Assembly (NCBI RefSeq): GCF_022524485.1
Contig: NZ_JAKXMK010000024.1
Location: 124,001 to 188,000, forward strand
Direction of reading: 5' to 3'
DNA from: Pseudonocardia alaniniphila
GTDB lineage: Bacteria > Actinomycetota > Actinomycetes > Mycobacteriales > Pseudonocardiaceae
DNA: 64,000 nt
The notes under the pieces: generated by a model
The model's database searches: none
Told to the model about the DNA's origin: nothing
Seen by the model: only the letters and a program-made list of their open reading frames with translations
Shown: positions 41,776 to 50,971 of the stretch, piece by piece
Numbering within the stretch: position 1 is the first letter of the stretch
Layout of the letters: each line of letters starts with the position of its first letter
Made by a program: the position numbers and the translations under genes

Positions 41776-44700
41776 TCACATGTTGCGCCGGTACTGTCCG
41801 CCAACCTCGAAGAAGGCGTCGGTGAGCTGACCGAGGCTGCAGACGCGGGCGGCCTTCATCAGCTCGTCGAACACGTTGCCGTCGCCGGTCGCCACGTCCT
41901 GCAGCCGCCGGATCGCGTCGGGTGCCTCGCCGGTGTGGCGGGCCTTGAAGTCGGCGAGCCGGTCGAGCTGGCTCTTCTTCTCCGCCTCGGTGGCGCGGGC
42001 GAGCTCGATCTCGACCGGGGTGGTGGAGCCGTCGCGCAGGAACGTGTTGACCCCGACGATCGGCAGCGTGCCGTCGTGCTTGCGCTGCTCGTACAGCAGC
42101 GACTCGTCCTGGATACGGCCCCGCTGGTAGCCGGTCTCCATCGCACCGAGCACGCCGCCGCGCTCGGAGATCCGGTCGAACTCCGCGAGCACGGCCTCCT
42201 CGACGAGGTCGGTGAGCTCGTCGATGATGAACGAACCCTGCAGCGGGTTCTCGTTCATCGACAGGCCCCACTCGCGGTTGATGATCAGCTGGATCGCCAT
42301 CGCCCGCCGCACCGACGACTCGGTGGGCGTGGTGACCGCCTCGTCGAACGCGTTGGTGTGCAGCGAGTTCGCATTGTCGTAGAGCGCGCACAACGCCTGC
42401 AGTGTGGTGCGGATGTCGTTGAAGTCCATCTCCTGCGCGTGCAGCGACCGGCCCGATGTCTGCACGTGGTACTTGAGTTTCTGCGACCGCTCGTTCGCGC
42501 CGTACCGGTCGCGCATCGCGACCGCCCAGATCCGCCGTGCCACCCGGCCGATCACCGAGTACTCGGCGTCCATGCCGTTGGAGAAGAAGAAGGACAGGTT
42601 CGGGGCGAAGTCGTCGACGTCCATCCCGCGGCCGAGGTAGCTCTCGACGAAGGTGAAGCCGTTGGCCAGCGTGAACGCGAGCTGACTGATGGGGTTGGCC
42701 CCGGCCTCGGCGATGTGGTAGCCGGAGATGGACACCGAGTAGAAGTTCCGCACCTTCTGCTGGATGAACCATTCCTGGATGTCGGCCATCATCCGCAGCG
42801 AGAACTCGGTGGAGAAGATGCAGGTGTTCTGCCCTTGGTCCTCCTTGAGGATGTCGGCCTGCACCGTTCCACGCACGTTCTGGAGCGCGAATGCCGTGAG
42901 CTCCGTGTACTCCTGCTCCGACGGCTCGCGCCCGTGCTCCGCGCGGAACTTCTCGACCTGCTGATCGATCGCGGTGTTGAGATAGAAGGCGAGAATCGTG
43001 GGGGCCGGACCGTTGATCGTCATCGACACCGACGTGGTCGGCGACGTCAGGTCGAACCCGTCGTAGAGCGCCTTCATGTCGTCGAGCGTCGCGATCGAGA
43101 CACCGGACGTGCCGACCTTGCCGTAGACGTCCGGGCGGGTGTCGGGCTCGCGTCCGTAGAGCGTGACGGAGTCGAACGCGGTGGACAGGCGCTTGGCAGG
43201 CGAGTCGGCGGACAGGAGCTTGAAGCGCCGGTTGGTGCGGAACGCGTCGCCCTCGCCGGCGAACATGCGTGCAGGGTCCTCGCCCTCGCGCTTGAACGCG
43301 AACACCCCGGCGGTGAAGGGGAACCTCCCCGGCAGGTTCTCCCGGCGCAGGAAGCGCAGCAGTTCCGCATCCTCGGTGTAGCGGGGAAGCGCCACCCGGC
43401 GCACCCGGTTGCCCGAGAGCGTCTCGCGGGTGAGCTGCGTGCGCAGCTCCTTGTCGCGGACCCGGACCACCATCTCGTCGCCCGAGTAGGCCTCCACGAC
43501 CTCGGGCCACGTGTCGATCAGGTGCGCCGCCTCCGGCGGGAGTGCCTTCTCCGCCTGCTCCAGCAGCTCGGGAAGCGCCCCTTGCTCGGCCCCAGCGGCC
43601 TGCAGGGCCGCGTGGGCGGTGCGCAGGTGGTGGCGCTGCCGTGCCGCGTCCACGGCCGCCTCGGTGGCCGAGTGGTAGGCCCGGACGGTCTCGGCGATCT
43701 CGGAGAGGTAGCGCGTGCGGTTCGACGGGATGATCGCTGCGTGCTCGGAGGAGGTACGCCGTGCGGTGCGCGGGAGCCTGCCCTCGCCGGTCACCAGCCC
43801 GTTCTCCGTGAGCAGGGCGACGACGTGCTGGTAGAGCGAGGTGACGCCCTCGTCGTTGAAGGTGGCGGCGCTCGTGCCGAAGACGGGCATGTGCTCCCAC
43901 GACGCGCCGAAGGCCTCGCGGTTGCGCACGAGCTGGCGGCCCACGTCCCGGCGGGCGTCCTCGGCCCCGCGCCGCTCGAACTTGTTGATCGCGACGACGT
44001 CCGCGAAGTCCAGCATGTCGATCTTCTCCAGCTGTGACGCCGCCCCGAACTCCGGCGTCATCACATACAGCGAGCGGTCGACGAACGGCACGATCCCGGC
44101 GTCGCCCTGCCCGATGCCCGGCGTCTCGACGATCACCAGGTCGAACCCGGCCGCGCGCAGCACCGCGATCATGTCGCCGAGGTGCTCGGGAAGTGAGCTG
44201 TCGGCTCCGCGGGTGGCCATCGAGCGGAAGAGGACCCGGTCACCGCTGAGGGCGTTCATCCGGATCCGGTCGCCGAGCAGCGCGCCCCCGCCCCGGCGGC
44301 GGGTCGGGTCGACGGCGAGTACGGCGATGCGGAGCTTGTCCTCCTGGTCGAGCCGGAACCGGCGCACCAGCTCGTCGGTGAGGCTCGACTTGCCCGACCC
44401 GCCGGTGCCGGTGACGCCCAGCACCGGGACCGCGCGGCGGGGCTCCAGATCGAGCCCGGACGGCAGTCGTCCCGCCTCGGCGAGAGTGAGCGTGCGGGCG
44501 AGCGTGGCGTGCTCGCCTGCGAACAGTCCGTCGAACGACTGCGGCGGCCGGCTCGCGAGGTCGACGTCGCATTCGCGGATCATCACATTGATCATCCCGG
44601 GCAGGCCGAGCCGCTGGCCGTCGTCGGGGGAGAAGATGCGGGCCACGCCGCGCTCGTGGAGCAGTTCGATCTCGGCCGGCACGATCACGCCGCCGCCCCC

Positions 44701-44991
44701 GCCGTAGACCTTCACGTGCCCTGCTCCGCGCTCGCGCAGCAGGTCGACCAGGTAGGAGAAGTACTCGACGTGCCCGCCTTGGTACGAGCTGACCGCCACG
44801 CCCTGGGCGTCCTCCTGGATCACCGCGGTCACGACCTCGTCGACCGAGCGGTTGTGGCCCAGGTGGATCACCTCGGCGCCCTGGCGCTGCAGGATCCGCC
44901 GCATGATGTTGATCGCGGCGTCGTGCCCGTCGAACAGGCTGGCCGCGGTGACGAACCGGACCGGGTTGGCGGGCACGTGCAGCTCGGCCAT
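41776..44991 (-). CDS. icmF: Fused isobutyryl-CoA mutase IcmF
   Basis: A 1071-residue coenzyme-B12 enzyme in which three parts are fused. Residues 1-145 are the B12-binding domain with DGHDAAINI (His23 would be the lower cobalt ligand). About 185-420 is the MeaB/MeaI-type GTPase chaperone with P-loop GTGGSGKSS at 195-203. After a helical linker, about 530-1060 is the mutase TIM barrel (FDSVTLYGREPDTRPDVYGK, NGMDAEYSVIGR). This order defines IcmF, which interconverts isobutyryl- and n-butyryl-CoA, sometimes also pivalyl- or isovaleryl-CoA, and protects its own radical. GGAGGAG precedes the ATG. No cobalamin riboswitch is evident. Confidence 0.92.
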   Translation of the reverse strand: MAELHVPANPVRFVTAASLFDGHDAAINIMRRILQRQGAEVIHLGHNRSVDEVVTAVIQEDAQGVAVSSYQGGHVEYFSYLVDLLRERGAGHVKVYGGGGGVIVPAEIELLHERGVARIFSPDDGQRLGLPGMINVMIRECDVDLASRPPQSFDGLFAGEHATLARTLTLAEAGRLPSGLDLEPRRAVPVLGVTGTGGSGKSSLTDELVRRFRLDQEDKLRIAVLAVDPTRRRGGGALLGDRIRMNALSGDRVLFRSMATRGADSSLPEHLGDMIAVLRAAGFDLVIVETPGIGQGDAGIVPFVDRSLYVMTPEFGAASQLEKIDMLDFADVVAINKFERRGAEDARRDVGRQLVRNREAFGASWEHMPVFGTSAATFNDEGVTSLYQHVVALLTENGLVTGEGRLPRTARRTSSEHAAIIPSNRTRYLSEIAETVRAYHSATEAAVDAARQRHHLRTAHAALQAAGAEQGALPELLEQAEKALPPEAAHLIDTWPEVVEAYSGDEMVVRVRDKELRTQLTRETLSGNRVRRVALPRYTEDAELLRFLRRENLPGRFPFTAGVFAFKREGEDPARMFAGEGDAFRTNRRFKLLSADSPAKRLSTAFDSVTLYGREPDTRPDVYGKVGTSGVSIATLDDMKALYDGFDLTSPTTSVSMTINGPAPTILAFYLNTAIDQQVEKFRAEHGREPSEQEYTELTAFALQNVRGTVQADILKEDQGQNTCIFSTEFSLRMMADIQEWFIQQKVRNFYSVSISGYHIAEAGANPISQLAFTLANGFTFVESYLGRGMDVDDFAPNLSFFFSNGMDAEYSVIGRVARRIWAVAMRDRYGANERSQKLKYHVQTSGRSLHAQEMDFNDIRTTLQALCALYDNANSLHTNAFDEAVTTPTESSVRRAMAIQLIINREWGLSMNENPLQGSFIIDELTDLVEEAVLAEFDRISERGGVLGAMETGYQRGRIQDESLLYEQRKHDGTLPIVGVNTFLRDGSTTPVEIELARATEAEKKSQLDRLADFKARHTGEAPDAIRRLQDVATGDGNVFDELMKAARVCSLGQLTDAFFEVGGQYRRNM

Positions 44992-45140
44992 GGCGCTCCT
45001 CCTAGCAGGACCAGATACTTGGGCATCCTACTATCGGAAGTGCAAGCTATGGTACGGACGAATGCGACGTCACCCGGAGAGGTGCTCGGCTCCGGCGAGG
45101 GGGTGGTCACGCGATGAGCTGTTGTCCGCCCCTGAAAACA

Positions 45141-45173
45141 CCGATGCCGGCACGACGGGCGTGCCGGCATCGG
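45141..45173 (-). terminator. Rho-independent terminator of the small membrane-protein gene
   Basis: A perfect 14-bp stem (CCGATGCCGGCACG with its complement) around a 5-base loop, followed on the minus strand by TGTTTTC. It lies 15 bp after the minus-strand stop codon. Confidence 0.8.
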
Positions 45174-45188
45174 AGGGGGCGGAGAGTG

Positions 45189-45482
45189 TCAGGCCACCCG
45201 GCGAGCAGGCTTGATCTCGACGGTTGGCAGTTCGATCTCGACGGTCGGAGGGTCCTGCGCCGGGGGCTCGACGACCGCGCCGCTGACAGCGGCGGGACCA
45301 CGTAGCCGACGGACCACCACAGGACCCACGGCGCCGAGCGCCACCAGCGCCACTCCGGATGCCGCGATGGAGGTTGCCGCAGCCTCCGGGACGACCATGA
45401 CCAGCACAAAGGCGGCCGCCGGCCACCACATCAGTGCCCGCAGCGGGGCGGGGACAGTCCATTCCCGTGCGTCGCGCGCCAT
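45189..45482 (-). CDS. Small two-helix membrane protein
   Basis: A 97-residue protein with two hydrophobic stretches, LRALMWWPAAAFVLVMVV and SIAASGVALVALGAVGPVVV, followed by a soluble tail in which PTVEIELPTVEIK repeats the TVEI unit. No family recognised. It is divergent from the mycothiol-dependent enzyme gene and has its own intrinsic terminator, which supports it being expressed. Function unknown. Confidence 0.6.
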   Translation of the reverse strand: MARDAREWTVPAPLRALMWWPAAAFVLVMVVPEAAATSIAASGVALVALGAVGPVVVRRLRGPAAVSGAVVEPPAQDPPTVEIELPTVEIKPARRVA

Positions 45483-45585
45483 AGTCGATTTCCTACCCGA
45501 TCCGGCTACCGGTCATGCGTCCGGCCCCCTTCGCGTACTCCACGTCACGGTCGTGCCCCCGATCGTGGGGACTACCGTCACCGAT

Positions 45586-46335
45586 GTGCAGTACGCCGAC
45601 TCCCTGATCGATCAGAACCGCCTGCTCGGCGAACTCGTGGCCGGCGCCGATCCGGCGCACGCCGTGCCCACCTGCCCGGGGTGGGACCTGCACAAACTTC
45701 TGGCTCACGTCGGCCGGGGCGACCGGTGGGGCGCGATGATCGTGCGGGAGCGGGCCCAGGATCGCGTCGACATGCGCGCGGTGCCCGACGGGAAGCCGCC
45801 CGCCGACGCGAGCGGCGCCGTCGTGTGGATCACCGAGAGTGCACGGCTGCTGGTCGATGCCGTTGCCGGCACCGGCGCCGACGTCCCGGTCTGGACGTTC
45901 CTCGGCCCGAAGCCTGCGGTGTGGTGGATCCGGCGCCGGCTGCACGAGTCCGTCGTTCACCGCGCGGACGTCGCACTGGCACTGGGCGTTCCGTTCGTCG
46001 TCGAGCCCGAGGTGGCGGCGGACGGCGTATCGGAGTGGCTGGACATGCTGGTCACGCGCCTGGCGGGCGACGGACGGGCGCTTCCCGCGGGCGTCACGTT
46101 GCACCTGCACGCCACGGACGACGGCCTGGGTGTTGACGGGGAGTGGATGGTCCGTGGCGGTGAGTCAGGGATCACATGGGAGCACGGTCACGGCAAGGGC
46201 GACGCCGCCGTCCGCGGTAGCGCCGCTGACCTCCTGCTGGCGATGACGCGCCGGATCGACGCGGACGCGCCCGGCCTTCAGGTGCTCGGCGACGAGTCGG
46301 TCTGGGCCACCTGGCTGGAGCACACCCCGTTCTGA
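45586..46335 (+). CDS. Mycothiol-dependent maleylpyruvate isomerase-family enzyme
   Basis: A protein of about 249 residues from the GTG at 45586; GTGs at 45553 and 45565 are alternatives and no strong ribosome site decides. The N-terminal DinB-like four-helix bundle has VPTCPGWDLHKLLAHVGRGDRW, and RRLHESVVHRADVALALG supplies further His/Glu/His metal ligands, as in mycothiol-dependent maleylpyruvate isomerases. The C-terminal MDMPI_C-like domain (LHLHATDDGLGVDGEW) ends the protein. Use of mycothiol as cofactor is a family property; the substrate is unknown as no gentisate genes are near. Confidence 0.78.
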   Translation: MQYADSLIDQNRLLGELVAGADPAHAVPTCPGWDLHKLLAHVGRGDRWGAMIVRERAQDRVDMRAVPDGKPPADASGAVVWITESARLLVDAVAGTGADVPVWTFLGPKPAVWWIRRRLHESVVHRADVALALGVPFVVEPEVAADGVSEWLDMLVTRLAGDGRALPAGVTLHLHATDDGLGVDGEWMVRGGESGITWEHGHGKGDAAVRGSAADLLLAMTRRIDADAPGLQVLGDESVWATWLEHTPF

Positions 46336-46376
46336 GAAGCGTGAACCCTCGCGGGTGCCGGGCCGTGTGTGGAGCG

Positions 46377-46420
46377 GATCAGCTGGCTGATCATCCGTAG
46401 CGGGCCGTCAGCGACGGCCC
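46377..46420 (+). promoter_or_regulatory. Tandem hairpins between the mycothiol enzyme and the GlsB-like gene
   Basis: GATCAGC-2-GCTGATC at 46377-46392 and GGGCCGTC-3-GACGGCCC at 46402-46420 are both perfect. They may terminate the upstream gene or structure the leader of the next one. Confidence 0.45.
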
Positions 46421-46441
46421 CCGGCCCCCACCGGAGGAATC

Positions 46442-46738
46442 ATGCCCGTCATCACCGTGAGCCCTGCCGTCTTCTCCGCCGTCCAGATCATCGGCCCGAT
46501 CTTCTTCGCAATCCTCATCGGGCTCATCGTCACTGCCATCGCTCGAAGCGTCGTGAAAAGCACCCGACGGGTCCGGACCGGGCGGATGATCATCAGCGCC
46601 ATCATCGGTGCCTACGTCGTCGGCTACATCGGGGACCTGATGGGGATGCAGAACATCGGGCTGCTCCTCGACATCCTCGGGGCCGTGCTGGCGATCGCCG
46701 GCCTGACCGTCCGCCGTCGCAGGTTCGTCCGATTCTGA
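46442..46738 (+). CDS. GlsB/YeaQ/YmgE-like small membrane protein
   Basis: A 98-residue protein with three hydrophobic segments (AVQIIGPIFFAILIGLIVTAIA, MIISAIIGAYVVGYIGDLMG in part, and LLLDILGAVLAIAGL). The layout and the IIGAYVVGYIGD segment resemble the transglycosylase-associated/GlsB-YeaQ stress family, whose members accumulate under general stress. GGAGGA lies just before the ATG at 46442. Role in envelope stress is a family-level inference. Confidence 0.7.
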   Translation: MPVITVSPAVFSAVQIIGPIFFAILIGLIVTAIARSVVKSTRRVRTGRMIISAIIGAYVVGYIGDLMGMQNIGLLLDILGAVLAIAGLTVRRRRFVRF

Positions 46739-46761
46739 TCATGTGGCGGACGTCCGTGACG

Positions 46762-47301
46762 TCACGCTCCGGGCAGGTCCTCCTGAAGCAGGTCCATCAG
46801 CAGCCCGTCGTGCCACCCGCCGTCGGCGGACCGTTCGTAGGCCCGCATCACGCCCACCCGCCGGAAACCCGCGCGCTCGCAGCTTCGGATGGCCCGTGCG
46901 TTGTCCACCGCGGGGTCGATCACCACGCGGTGGTGGTCGCGGTGCCGGAAGAGGAACCGGGCCATGGCGCGCATGGCGTCGCAGCCCAGACCCTGGTTCT
47001 GGTGGTCGGGGTGCAGTGCGAGGTCGATCGCCGCGTACCGGTGGTCGGGGTCGAGCTCCTCCCGGTAGATGATCAGCCCGGTGGTCTCGCCCGCCAGTTC
47101 GATCGCATAACTGTGGGGGCCGAGCAGCTCCCGGCGCACCCGCTCCAGGTCGTAGCCGCCCCACCACTTCTCGATCTCGGGGTGTTCGAGGATCTCCAGG
47201 AAGATCGGGACATGGGCCGCCGTGGCCGGTCGTAGGACCACGGTCTGACCGGCGATCGCCGATAGTCGCCGCGCCCTCGCCGCACTTGTCTGCTCTGTCA
47301 T
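46762..47301 (-). CDS. GNAT acetyltransferase (AAC(6')-like)
   Basis: A 179-residue GNAT enzyme. VVLRPATAAHVPIFLEILEHPEIEKWW at the N-terminus and DLALHPDHQNQGLGCDAMRAMARFLF, containing the acetyl-CoA loop QNQGLGCDA, followed by VDNARAIRSCERAGFRRVGVMRAYE, are typical of the RimJ/AAC(6')-type subgroup. Its ATG overlaps the stop of the PhoD gene (ATGA), making it the third gene of a glucokinase-phoD-GNAT operon. Resistance function cannot be inferred from this resemblance alone. Confidence 0.8.
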   Translation of the reverse strand: MTEQTSAARARRLSAIAGQTVVLRPATAAHVPIFLEILEHPEIEKWWGGYDLERVRRELLGPHSYAIELAGETTGLIIYREELDPDHRYAAIDLALHPDHQNQGLGCDAMRAMARFLFRHRDHHRVVIDPAVDNARAIRSCERAGFRRVGVMRAYERSADGGWHDGLLMDLLQEDLPGA

Positions 47302-48920
47302 GTGGTCAGCTCCAGTCGCGCCAGCTCGTTGAGTGTGGCCGCTGTACGCGGCTGTTCGAAAAGCACCGAGGCTCGGTCGCCGTCGATGTCGAGGGTGGCG
47401 ATCGTGTTGCCGAAGAACGGCCCCGTCACCCGCTCCCACGACACGCCCTTCGGCGGAGCTCCCGCCCGCGCCGCCCAGCGGCCGGCCAGGACCCCGACCG
47501 CGCGCGACCAGCCGAGCCGGAAACCAGGCTTGATCATCCAGCTCATCCTGTTGTGCACCGGCGAGCACGTGAGCTGGTGGACCGAAGCCCGGCCGCCCGA
47601 CGGGAGGTGGGCGCGGGCGGCGTAGCTGTGGTGCACGTCCCCGGACACCACGCTCACCGTGAGCGGCCCGCCCGCCGCCGCCCGGTCGATCATGGCGGTC
47701 AGCCGGTCGAACGACTTGCGGAAGGCGGCCCAGTGCTCCAGGTCGCCTGCCTGGCGGATCCACTCGCCGAGGCGCCCCCGCCTGCCGGGCCGGGCGGCGG
47801 CGATCTCGTTGACGGTCTCGAGCTCCCCGATGGCGTGCGGGAGCAGCCAGGGGACCGAGGTGCCGATCACGAGGTGCTCCACGCGGCCGGGCGCCTCGAC
47901 CTGCTCCTCGACCCAGGAGAACTCGTTCTCGCCCAGCATCAGGTGCTCCCCGCCCTCGAGGATGCGCCCGTTGCGTGAGTCGATCATCACCAGCCGGCTG
48001 CGGCCGAGGTCCCAGCGGAAGCTGAACCGCAGCCCCTTCGAGCCGTCGATCTCGGCGTCGGCACGGTCGGCGAGCTCCACGAGCAGCGGCCAGGTGTCGC
48101 CGTCGTAGTTGCTGATCTTCTGGAAGTCGGGGTCGGAGGCCAGCGCATCGGGCGAGAGGTTGCCGATGTGCTGGTAGATCCAGTAGGAGGCGAGCGCGGA
48201 GCGGATGCGGTCGCGCCACCAGGAGGTGGCGCCCATCTCCGCGCGCCAGGCGGCCGAGGTGTTCCAGTCGTCGCGCACGTCGTGGTCGTCGAAGATCATC
48301 GCGGTTGGCACGGTGGACATCAGCCACCGGGCTTCCGGGTCGGACCACGAGTCCTGGTAGAGCCCGACGTACTCGTCGAAGCCGACGATCTCGTCGTCGG
48401 GCCAGTCCGGGCGACGATCGCGCCGCCCGGCGATGCGGCGACGGTTCCGCGGTGTCAGCTCGTCGGCATACACCTGGTCGCCGAGCAGCAGCAGCGCGTC
48501 GGGCCACTCGTCCGGTGGGCGCCGGATCATCCGGGCCGCGTAGGCATCGAGCGCGTCGATGCCCAGGCTCGCGGCGAGCGCGGGGTCGGTGACCTTCGAG
48601 TACCGGCAGGACCCGAAGATGATCCGGTTGCCGCGTTCGGACCGCGGACCCCGGGTGCGTATCACGCTCGGGGGGAACGGACTGGTGGTCGGCGGCCACA
48701 CCCGCTCACCGTCGATCTCCACCTCGTAGGGCGTGTGGCTGTCGGGCGTGAGTCCGGTGACGAGGACGAGCGCGTAGTGGTTGCCTGCCACCTCGAACGT
48801 GCGTGCCGCGCAGCCCAGCACCGAGACAGTGGCGGCAGCCCGGGTCTGCACCCAGACCGACGCGGACGTCTCGTCGACGTGACGCAGGACCGGACCGAGG
48901 ACGAGTGACACGCGGCTCAC
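47298..48920 (-). CDS. PhoD-like phosphodiesterase/alkaline phosphatase
   Basis: About 540 residues from the GTG at 48920 (48911 also possible). The N-terminal Fn3-like part (SLVLGPVLRHVDETSASVWVQT) is followed by the metallophosphatase core: IIFGSCRYSK, LLLGDQVYADE, AMIFDDHDVRDDWN and VVSGDVHHSYAAR, which provide the Asp/Asn/His ligands for Fe/Ca in PhoD. No Tat or Sec signal is present, unlike secreted PhoD, so this is the cytoplasmic actinobacterial subtype. It lies between the glucokinase gene (13-bp gap) and a GNAT gene (ATGA overlap). Confidence 0.83.
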   Translation of the reverse strand: MSRVSLVLGPVLRHVDETSASVWVQTRAAATVSVLGCAARTFEVAGNHYALVLVTGLTPDSHTPYEVEIDGERVWPPTTSPFPPSVIRTRGPRSERGNRIIFGSCRYSKVTDPALAASLGIDALDAYAARMIRRPPDEWPDALLLLGDQVYADELTPRNRRRIAGRRDRRPDWPDDEIVGFDEYVGLYQDSWSDPEARWLMSTVPTAMIFDDHDVRDDWNTSAAWRAEMGATSWWRDRIRSALASYWIYQHIGNLSPDALASDPDFQKISNYDGDTWPLLVELADRADAEIDGSKGLRFSFRWDLGRSRLVMIDSRNGRILEGGEHLMLGENEFSWVEEQVEAPGRVEHLVIGTSVPWLLPHAIGELETVNEIAAARPGRRGRLGEWIRQAGDLEHWAAFRKSFDRLTAMIDRAAAGGPLTVSVVSGDVHHSYAARAHLPSGGRASVHQLTCSPVHNRMSWMIKPGFRLGWSRAVGVLAGRWAARAGAPPKGVSWERVTGPFFGNTIATLDIDGDRASVLFEQPRTAATLNELARLELTT

Positions 48921-48933
48921 CCTAGGAGACGGA

Positions 48934-49878
48934 TCAGGCGTGCTCCAGAGCGAGCAGCGCCGCCCCGATCTTCCCGGCGTCGGCGCCGAAGGTCGCGGGA
49001 AGCACGGGGGCGATGCCGCGAGCGGTGGGCGCGTAGGCGTACTCACGCGCGGCCGCGCGCGCCGGGGCGAGGAGCAGTTCCCCGGTCTCGACGAGGCCAC
49101 CCCCGACGACCACCGCATTGACCTCGAAGATGTTGGCCAGCGACGCGATGCCGACCCCGAGCCACCGGCCGAGCCGGGCGAAGACGGCCTTCGCGGTCTC
49201 GTCGCCCTGCTGGACGGCCTTCACCACGGTATGCCCCGTCACCTCGCCGTCCTCGGCGCCGAGCCGGGCGATCAGCCCATCCGGGTCGTCGGCCGCGGCG
49301 TCCCGCGCCATCCGCGTGAGCGCGGTGCCGGACGCGTAGGCCTCGAAGCAGCCGTGGTTGCCGCAGCCGCACCGCGGGCCGTCGGGGTTGAGGATGATGT
49401 GGCCGAGCTCGGCGCCGAGCCCGGTGGGGCCCCGGTAGATCTGCCCGTCGAGCACGAGCCCGCCGCCGATGCCGGTGCCGACTGTGATCAACACCATGTT
49501 GGGGTACGGCTCGCCGAGGTGTGCCTCGGCGAGCGCGGCGACGTTGGCGTCGTTGTCGACGATGACGGGCAGGGTGGTGGCCTTCTCCAGCTGTTCGCGC
49601 ACCGGCCAGTCCCGGTAGGCGTTGTTCGGTGCCCAGAGCATCACCCCGGCAGGCCACTCGACGATCCCGGCCGCGCCGACGCCGATGGTCACGACGTCGT
49701 GGTCGGCACGGAAGCGGTCGATCATCGACAGCAGGACCTCGGTGACGGCCTCGCCGCTGGATTCCGCGGGTGTCGGCTCGACGTGCTCGGCCACCACGGT
49801 GCCGTGTTCGTCGACCACCGCTCCTGCGATCTTCGTGCCGCCGATGTCGAGTCCGATGGCCAGCCTCGTGTCCTTCAC
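48934..49878 (-). CDS. glk: ROK-family glucokinase
   Basis: A 314-residue ROK kinase. The ATP-binding DIGGTKIAG at 11-19, the sugar-binding region DNDANVAALAE and GTGIGGGLVLDGQIYRGPTGLGAELGH, and the zinc motif CGCGNHGCFEAYASG identify it. It phosphorylates glucose, feeding glycolysis and carbon-catabolite signalling. It is first in a three-gene operon with PhoD and GNAT genes and is divergent from the DoxX gene. No DNA-binding domain, so it is a kinase and not a ROK repressor. Confidence 0.9.
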   Translation of the reverse strand: MKDTRLAIGLDIGGTKIAGAVVDEHGTVVAEHVEPTPAESSGEAVTEVLLSMIDRFRADHDVVTIGVGAAGIVEWPAGVMLWAPNNAYRDWPVREQLEKATTLPVIVDNDANVAALAEAHLGEPYPNMVLITVGTGIGGGLVLDGQIYRGPTGLGAELGHIILNPDGPRCGCGNHGCFEAYASGTALTRMARDAAADDPDGLIARLGAEDGEVTGHTVVKAVQQGDETAKAVFARLGRWLGVGIASLANIFEVNAVVVGGGLVETGELLLAPARAAAREYAYAPTARGIAPVLPATFGADAGKIGAALLALEHA

Positions 49879-49946
49879 CTGCGCATGATGGCATCCGAAG
49901 GTGACCGGCAGCGTTTGATCCGGCCCTCTCCGGGGAACGGTTGGGC

Positions 49947-50954
49947 ATGCTCCTTCGACGTGTTGCCCGACCTATGCTCGCCTCGCTGTTCATCTACAGC
50001 GGCATCCAGGTCCTCCGGGCTCCCGAGGGCCCTGCTCAGGCGGCGAAGCCGGTGCTCGACGCGGTTGCGCCGGTCGTCGACAAGGCCGTCGAGCTGGCGC
50101 CGATGCAGGAGCGCCCCGACGACGTGCTGCTCGTGCAGATCGACGGCGCGGTCAAAGTCGTCGCCGGCACGATGCTGGCGCTCGGCAAGTTCCCACGCCT
50201 GTCCGCGACGGCCCTCGCCGCGACGTTGATCCCCACGACGGCGGCGGGTCACCGCTTCTGGGAGGAGACCGACGAGGAGAAGAAGCAGGATCAGATCGTC
50301 CACTTCCTGAAGAACGTGGGTCTCCTCGGTGGGCTGCTGATCGCCGCGGCCGACACCCATGGCAAGCCCTCGCTGGGGTGGCGTGGACGCAAGGCCGCGA
50401 AACTGGCCGCGGCGCAGGCGGCGGCGCTCTCCGGTAGCGCCGCCGGCGTCTCCGGCAAGGTCTCGGGTGCGGCCCACGAGGTGACCGGCAAGCTCTCGGG
50501 CACGGCCTCCGACGCCTCTGGCACGGTCGCCGGGCTCGCCGCCGGGCTGGCCGGGCTCGCGCCGGGTGCCGGCGCCGCCATCTCGGCCCGGGCCGGCCAT
50601 GCCGGTTCCGGTCTGGGCGAACGCGCCACCGACCTTTCCGCCGACTGGGCCAAGCGCGCCGCGAAGGCCAGGAAGAGGGCCGAGAAGCGTGGGGCGAAGC
50701 TGCAGAAGGCGGCCGAGAAGCGCGGCGCCGACCTGCAGAAGCGGGCCGCCAAGCGCACGGCAGAGCTGCAGAAGGCCGCCGCGAAGAAGGTGGCGGCACT
50801 GGAGAAGGCCACCGGCGCCGCCGTTCTCGACCAGGCCGCCAAGCTCGGCCACGACGTGGCCGCCCGGGCCTCCGCGCTCGGCAGCGAGGCTGTACACCAG
50901 GCCGAGGGCGTGGCGAAGGACGCAAAGAAGCGGGCCGCCGCGCTCACGCACTGA
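49947..50954 (+). CDS. DoxX-family membrane protein with Ala/Lys-rich histone-H1-like tail
   Basis: About 335 residues from the ATG at 49947 (TTG at 49941 is possible). The first 125 residues are a DoxX domain: RPMLASLFIYSGIQVLRAPE, a VKVVAGTMLALG helix and FWEETDEEKKQDQIVHFLKNVGLLGGLLIAAAD. The remaining 200 residues are low complexity, first Ala/Gly/Ser-rich, then repeated Lys-Arg-Ala units such as KARKRAEKRGAKLQKAAEKR, predicted helical and strongly basic. The tail resembles histone H1 or Lsr2/HupB-type tails and could bind DNA or polyanions at the membrane; this is inference. Ends before a shared terminator. Confidence 0.75.
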   Translation: MLLRRVARPMLASLFIYSGIQVLRAPEGPAQAAKPVLDAVAPVVDKAVELAPMQERPDDVLLVQIDGAVKVVAGTMLALGKFPRLSATALAATLIPTTAAGHRFWEETDEEKKQDQIVHFLKNVGLLGGLLIAAADTHGKPSLGWRGRKAAKLAAAQAAALSGSAAGVSGKVSGAAHEVTGKLSGTASDASGTVAGLAAGLAGLAPGAGAAISARAGHAGSGLGERATDLSADWAKRAAKARKRAEKRGAKLQKAAEKRGADLQKRAAKRTAELQKAAAKKVAALEKATGAAVLDQAAKLGHDVAARASALGSEAVHQAEGVAKDAKKRAAALTH

Positions 50955-50971
50955 CCCGGTCCTGGTGCGCG

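Noticed and set aside
41935..44037. 700-residue plus-strand ORF
   Set aside because: It is antisense to icmF, arginine/valine-rich as GC-driven shadows are, while the opposite strand encodes a complete known enzyme.
46377..46392. A partial copy of the TGATCA repeat core
   Set aside because: GATCAGC-2-GCTGATC shares only the short TGATCA word; nothing else of the 67-bp core is present.
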